57,926 nucleotides of DNA, taken from Epilithonimonas hispanica (GTDB taxonomy: Bacteria > Bacteroidota > Bacteroidia > Flavobacteriales > Weeksellaceae). Under the pieces are notes generated by a model, which saw nothing but the letters and a program-made list of their open reading frames with translations, did not search any database and was not told the DNA's origin. A program made the position numbers and the translations under genes. Below are positions 54,077 through 57,926 of the stretch, one piece after another. Each line of letters opens with the position of its first letter. Within the stretch, counting starts at the first letter, position 1. The stretch is from contig NZ_QNUG01000023.1 in assembly GCF_003385395.1 (NCBI RefSeq), positions 1 through 57,926 on the forward strand, written 5' to 3'.

Positions 54077-54514
54077 TGTATCTCTAAATTTTCACAATCT
54101 ACCGTAATGTTCTGATTATTAGATTTTTGAAATTTATATAGCGACCATATATTTATAAATATATAAAGTAAACCTTAGGAATGTTAAAATTCCCTTTATA
54201 TGTTTGTCCACAGAAAAAAGTGGAATAAGAAAAGCTAAAAAGTAGGAAAATTCAAGGAACTTTCAAATGATTATTAGTAATGTGTATTTTCCGAATCAAT
54301 TAACTGTTATGATGTTTTGTATGGTACAGAATTAAATATAGCTGATCATCATCAAAAAGCCCAATACCAGGGTGTATATGGCAAAAACAAATTACTAAAT
54401 TTGGTTTGACTAATGAAGAAATCAATTTCGCAACTGATTGATTGTGAGTAAAAAAGAAAAACGTTAGTCAGAATTTAAAAAAAATATAACAATAAAATTT
54501 ACTAAAGGAAAAAA
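54077..54514 (+). other. non-coding cassette spacer with attC-like site
   Basis: 438 bases without a convincing ORF. It contains the attC-like pair TTGACTAAT (54406-54414) and GTTAGTCAG (54463-54471), with an inner AATCAAT/ATTGATT stem. The upstream half has no clear feature. Confidence 0.6.
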
Positions 54515-55468
54515 ATGAGAAACAATATTTACACTTTGTTATTATTATTTTTATTTACAGGCGTTAATGCTCAAGAATATTCAAAATTAATAAGTGAAGC
54601 AAACAAATTATATGAAACAAAAGATTATAAAATGTCTACTGATTTATATGATAGAGCTTTTAAAATTGAAAGCAAAAATCCAAGTCACTTATATAATGGC
54701 GCTTGTGTATCTTCTTTGGCAGGAAATACAAAAAAAGCATTTAAATGGTTGAACTTATCAATAGAAAATGGTTGGACAAATCTAAAGCACTTAAATTCTG
54801 ATACTGATTTAGAAAATTTACATTCAAAAAAAGAATGGGGAAAAACAATTGAAAAGTTAGAGAAAAAACTAGATTTAATAGAAGCAAATTATGATAAACC
54901 CTTGCAGGCTGAATTATTGACAATTTATGACGAAGACCAAAAATATAGAAAGCAAATCCATGAAACTCTAAAAAAATTCAATGATGATTCTAAAGAAATG
55001 CAGGATCTCTGGAAAATAACACTTCAGAACGACTCAATTAACTTATTAAAAGTAAAAAAAATATTAGATGAAAGAGGTTGGGTTGGTAAAGACAAAGTAG
55101 GCGCACAAGCCAACAGTACATTATTTCTAGTCATTCAGCATTCAGATTTGGAAACGCAAAAAAAATATTTACCAATGATGAAAGAAGCCGTGAAAAATGG
55201 AAATGCAGATTCAGGTTCTTTAGCTTTGTTAATTGACAGAATAGAAATTCGAGAAGGTAGAAAACAAATATACGGAAGTCAAATAGGAATAAATCCAAAT
55301 ACTAAAACTGAATATGTTTTACCTGTAATTGATCCCGACAATGTAGATAAAAGAAGAATAGAAGTTGGCTTAGGTTCAATGTCTGATTATGTTAAAAATT
55401 GGAATTTAATTTGGGATGTTGAAAAGTATAAAAGTGACTTACGCGAATTAGAAAAATTAAATAAATAA
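54515..55468 (+). CDS. secreted DUF6624 protein with TPR-like N-terminus
   Basis: 317 residues. Signal peptide (TLLLLFLFTGVNAQ), TPR-like SKLISEANKLYETKDYKMSTDLYDRAFKI, then the DUF6624 core ERGWVGKDKVGAQANSTLFLVIQHSDLETQ and SGSLALLIDRIEIREGRKQIYGSQI. Function unknown; the family is common in cassettes and Bacteroidota. Start follows the attC-like site by 44 bases. Confidence 0.85.
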   Translation: MRNNIYTLLLLFLFTGVNAQEYSKLISEANKLYETKDYKMSTDLYDRAFKIESKNPSHLYNGACVSSLAGNTKKAFKWLNLSIENGWTNLKHLNSDTDLENLHSKKEWGKTIEKLEKKLDLIEANYDKPLQAELLTIYDEDQKYRKQIHETLKKFNDDSKEMQDLWKITLQNDSINLLKVKKILDERGWVGKDKVGAQANSTLFLVIQHSDLETQKKYLPMMKEAVKNGNADSGSLALLIDRIEIREGRKQIYGSQIGINPNTKTEYVLPVIDPDNVDKRRIEVGLGSMSDYVKNWNLIWDVEKYKSDLRELEKLNK

Positions 55469-55593
55469 AAAAACGTCTGCTAATAACAGTTTGCCAAACA
55501 TTAGTAAGAATGTCACAAAAAGTAAAACAAGCAATGAAAAAATTAAAAATTTTACTTTTTCTCTGCTATGTCATCCAAAAACAATCAAAATAA
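55469..55593 (+). other. truncated attC-like spacer
   Basis: CTGCTAATAACAGTTTGCC (55478-55496) looks like the left part of an attC site (AAC followed by a G-T-rich box). The matching right half is not evident before the next gene. Confidence 0.4.
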
Positions 55594-56847
55594 ATGAAAA
55601 TAAGATTTTTTTTAATAATTCTTTTTATGTTTTCTTTTCATGCAATTCGAGCACAAGATGGAAATGAACTAACAATTGAGCAAAAACAATACATTAATAA
55701 ATTTATATATCCACTTTCGACTTTTGAACCTTCTACCGACAATAATGAAGATTTGAAAGTATTAAATAAGTTTATTGGTAATTCCGATATTGTAGGATTA
55801 GGTGAATCAACTCACGGTTCGAGTGAAGTTTATAAAATGAAATATCGGATTAGTCAGTATTTAATTAAAGATTTGAATTTTAATATTTTCTCGCTAGAAG
55901 CAAATATGCCAGAAAGTTATCTGATGAATAATTATATAAGCAGAAATATAGATTCCCCAGAAGATGTTTTACGCGGAATGTATTTTTGGCTTTGGCAAAC
56001 ACAAGAAACTTTGGCTTTTGTTGAGTGGCTAAAAACACACAATGAAAATAATAATCAAAAAGTGCTATTTGACGGATTTGATATGCAATATTATTTCGGA
56101 GCGTTAAAACAAATTAGAGATGTATATTACGCTAATAATTATCCATTAGATGACATTAATAGTTTAATTAAAATATTAAAAGAAAATAAAAGAGGTAACA
56201 AAAAATATAAAAACAAAATTCAAAAAACCGTAAATTTATTATTAGATAAGGTTTCGCAAAAAGCCCTAGAAATGGAAGATAAAGAAAGTAAAAAAAGATT
56301 TTTACAAAATATTACTATCATTAGACAAAATATAAAAGTCGGCAGTTCACTAACGAGGGATAAATTTATGGCTGAAAATGTAGATTGGATAAAACAAAAC
56401 TATAATCCAAGCAAGGTAATTATATCTGCTCATAATTTCCACGTGTCTAAAGAAAATCGTAGTTCGATGGGTTATCATATAAATGAAAAGTACCAAAATG
56501 ATTATATTAATTTTGGTTTTGCATTTTACGAAGGAAATTACACGGCAAGTGTTGATGGAAAAATAGGAACATTTACATCGCAAACAGCACCAATCAGAAG
56601 TCTCGAATCTAATTTAAACTCTTTAGATATACCTTATTTCATTTTAGATCTAAAATCAATTAAGAAAGATAATAATGAATTGGGAAAATGGTTATTAAAA
56701 GATATTGAATTTCGTAAAACTGGTTCTGGAACCAAAAATGATGAATTTAGAAAAATAAATATTGCCGATTCTTTTGACTTTCTGATTTTTATAAATAAAT
56801 CTTCACATTCAAATTTATTAGAGAATATTAAACTGAAAGACACATAA
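55594..56847 (+). CDS. erythromycin-esterase-like protein
   Basis: 417 residues. Signal peptide (IRFFLIILFMFSFHAIRAQ), then the Ere-family core IVGLGESTHGSSEVYKMKYRI, FSLEANMPESYLMNNYI and SAHNFHVSKENR, with the Glu and His residues used by this family to hydrolyse the macrolide lactone. Many family members have other esterase roles, so resistance is not proven. The stop lies 4 bases from the group II intron remnant. Confidence 0.85.
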   Translation: MKIRFFLIILFMFSFHAIRAQDGNELTIEQKQYINKFIYPLSTFEPSTDNNEDLKVLNKFIGNSDIVGLGESTHGSSEVYKMKYRISQYLIKDLNFNIFSLEANMPESYLMNNYISRNIDSPEDVLRGMYFWLWQTQETLAFVEWLKTHNENNNQKVLFDGFDMQYYFGALKQIRDVYYANNYPLDDINSLIKILKENKRGNKKYKNKIQKTVNLLLDKVSQKALEMEDKESKKRFLQNITIIRQNIKVGSSLTRDKFMAENVDWIKQNYNPSKVIISAHNFHVSKENRSSMGYHINEKYQNDYINFGFAFYEGNYTASVDGKIGTFTSQTAPIRSLESNLNSLDIPYFILDLKSIKKDNNELGKWLLKDIEFRKTGSGTKNDEFRKINIADSFDFLIFINKSSHSNLLENIKLKDT

Positions 56848-56851
56848 GATA

Positions 56852-57235
56852 ATCGAGTAGACGGCTCCGCTCATAATTGAACGGAGTGCGCCTCTCACAC
56901 CACCGTACGTAGGTCTCGTATACGGCGGTTCGCAAACCATCTTTCCAATCGCTCTTTACACCAATTGAAACTATTTCGTACTTTATGAAAAGGCTACAGA
57001 TATTTCCGTTCCTTATCTAATTTCCGAAAGGATTTGGTTCAGTCCTTCCTTGGGTTGTGAGTCCTCCGATTTATTCATCGGCTCGTTGCTCCTAAGTACT
57101 ATGACCTCTGCTGACTTCTTCGTTTTGCCAACTCGTGGCTACGAAGAGATCAGCGGTTTTTCCTCGCTTCAGAACATAGGTTCCCTTACCCGCAAAGGTT
57201 ATTTTGCAGACAGCGTTTGGGTGACGAAAAGAAAA
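56852..57235 (-). mobile_element. group II intron 3' end with deleted reverse-transcriptase ORF
   Basis: On the minus strand, a 34-base domain V (56898-56931, GAACCGCCGTATACGAG... ending GGTGGTG), a domain VI hairpin (CACTCCG...CGGAGC, 56872-56893) and a CTACTCGAT 3' end at 56852 are recognisable. Upstream (57,050-57,200) are GAAGTCAGCAGAGGTCATAG and AAGGAAGGACTGAACC, normally just before the intron's reverse transcriptase. The ORF between is missing. It abuts the end of the erythromycin-esterase-like gene. Confidence 0.8.
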
Positions 57236-57845
57236 TCCTGTGGCGGCCCCCGCTGCCCGAAAATGGCAATGGTGACCAGGTTTCCTTCTTTGCAACAGCG
57301 GCATTTATTGAGCAGCATCTTCCGGTCGAAATCCAAATGCTGAAGCTTGATATTCCTTACTTCCATACAGCGCAGTCCGCAACCGTAGATGAGGCCGATG
57401 AGCAGTTTGTGTTTCAGGAGTTCGGCGGTTTGAATCATGCGCCAGATCTCTTCACGGCTTAAAATAGTGGGAAGTTTTTTGACTTTTGGAATCGCGGGAA
57501 GGTGGAGGTAGCTGTAAGGCAAGCCTTCGGTTTTCAGCAAAAACCGCAGTCCGTAAACGGTATGTCTAAAGTACGACTGAGAAGGGGTTTTTGATCGCTT
57601 TTGAAGTTCAAAAAGGTAATCTTTGATGTCTTCCGGGTCTAATTCGGTAGGGACTTTACCGAAATGAAGCGCTAAGGCTGCAACGTGACGGGAATAATTG
57701 TCGAAGGTACGCTTGCTTCTGCCCAAGATGGAGATATTTCTTTCAAAGCGTTGCAGGAGTTCGGCAAAACCGTTAACTTCGCTCGAGGCACGGTTCAGGA
57801 ATTTGTTCGTCCTTAAATCCTCCGGAGATTTTTTTTTGTAGCCAT
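57199..57845 (-). pseudogene. tyrosine recombinase fused to IS91-transposase tail
   Basis: About 215 residues. The N-terminal part is the same recombinase as at 50201-50625 and goes further (LLKHKLLIGLIYGCGLRCMEVRNIKLQHLDFDRKML). It then changes abruptly to NKCRCCKEGNLVTIAIFGQRGPP, which resembles the zinc-finger C-terminus of IS91-type transposases. An in-frame deletion joined the two genes. The A9 run (57829-57837) shifts the expected ATG (57843-57845) out of frame, as in the 50.6 kb copy. Confidence 0.75.
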
Positions 57846-57925
57846 TTCATGAGTTTTTAAAAGGTTAATAAAAACAAAGTTACTAAAACGGCGAATGGGA
57901 AAAGCTACCGGAGGTTTAGTTCAAC
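57236..57925 (-). mobile_element. IS91-like element, right edge, interrupted or deleted
   Basis: The end CCGGAGGTTTAGTTCAAC at 57908-57925 is identical to that of the 50111-50705 element. The opposite end is lost where the group II intron piece begins. The recombinase gene and a transposase tail are retained. Its sequence continues to the last base of the window, so a following attC half-site may lie outside. Confidence 0.75.
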
Positions 57926-57926
57926 A

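Larger units (their letters stand above)
41204..57926 (+). mobile_element. degenerate integron / orphan cassette array
   Basis: The region holds a decayed tyrosine recombinase pointing away from a series of plus-strand genes separated by attC-like sites. At least six sites have paired AAC/GTT outer boxes, complementary inner boxes and unpaired spacers (47019, 47230, 47854, 48120, 50058, 50699). Cassette starts and ends are mutually complementary in three cases (42834/43633, 47353/47854, 48311/50058). Only the gre-like gene is on the other strand. IS91-like elements and a group II intron sit at the sites. No intact integrase gene is visible. Confidence 0.65.

Noticed and set aside
57199-57845. 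The recombinase at the right edge as an active integron integrase
   Set aside because: It lacks the catalytic C-terminal half, is fused to a transposase-like tail and lies inside an IS91-like element, so it cannot serve the array as it stands.
1-57926. tRNA or rRNA genes
   Set aside because: No cloverleaf-like or rRNA-like segment was recognised anywhere, although a covariance-model search was not possible.

Overview
The window looks like a chromosomal segment from an AT-rich member of the Flavobacteriia, most likely Weeksellaceae near Chryseobacterium or Epilithonimonas. The basis is recognition of the proteins: Bacteroidota-type promoters (TAnnTTTG close to start codons), type IX secretion C-terminal domains on two endonuclease I paralogues, DUF6266, DUF6624 and DUF3108 proteins, a glgBAC operon, and IS91-like ends of a flavobacterial kind. 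No database search was possible, so the genus is an inference.

Region 1 (1-13,933) is accessory DNA that reads as an integrated island ending at the 3' end of mnmE. From the mnmE side it holds a tyrosine integrase with GTGTAC palindromes upstream, a small AlpA-like HTH protein, a VapE-type helicase gene broken by one in-frame stop, a direct/inverted-repeat block that could be an origin, a CHC2/Toprim-type primase and an HTH replication-type protein. Further left is cargo: a two-gene operon of a 1217-residue membrane-anchored YobI/KAP-like P-loop NTPase and a PD-(D/E)XK-like nuclease (candidate anti-phage system), a zeta-toxin pair, a TnpB remnant with guide-RNA-like hairpins, a HEPN-like protein and a frameshifted nuclease-like gene. 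The left end of the island is not in the window.

Region 2 (13,934-39,656) is conserved chromosome: mnmE, two secreted proteins, tyrS, a fatty-acid desaturase, a 2OG-Fe(II) oxygenase, an esterase, aminopeptidase P, rbfA, a LolE/FtsX-type permease, tandem secreted endonucleases I, an SGNH hydrolase, a DnaJ protein, a PIN-domain gene pair, a cluster of VOC and SRPBCC proteins (one broken) and glycogen synthesis genes glgB-glgA-glgC. Many convergent pairs are separated by clear intrinsic terminators.

Region 3 (about 39,700-57,926) is the most unusual part. A decayed tyrosine-recombinase gene (41,204-41,564, minus) is followed by a divergent series of plus-strand genes, each preceded by a long non-coding spacer. 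The spacers fold as attC-like sites: AAC...GTT outer boxes, complementary inner boxes, and an unpaired spacer between them. Several cassettes start with a sequence that is the reverse complement of their own end (for example GTTATATGCC at the start and GGCATATAAtAAC at the end). I interpret this as a degenerate integron or orphan cassette array. It carries a zeta toxin with a tiny partner, an SDR/AraC pair, a DUF4274 protein, an M1-like peptidase, retropepsin-like proteases, a serine hydrolase, a DUF6624 protein and an erythromycin-esterase-like enzyme. Two 172-173 bp elements, one 595 bp IS91-like remnant and a right-end IS91-like/group II intron composite share the same ends and sit inside the array.

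Several genes carry single-base frameshifts (near 330, 22,900, 32,525, 44,530, 52,680 and 53,085). They may be real decay, expected in accessory DNA, or uncorrected sequencing indels. Read-level checking would decide.
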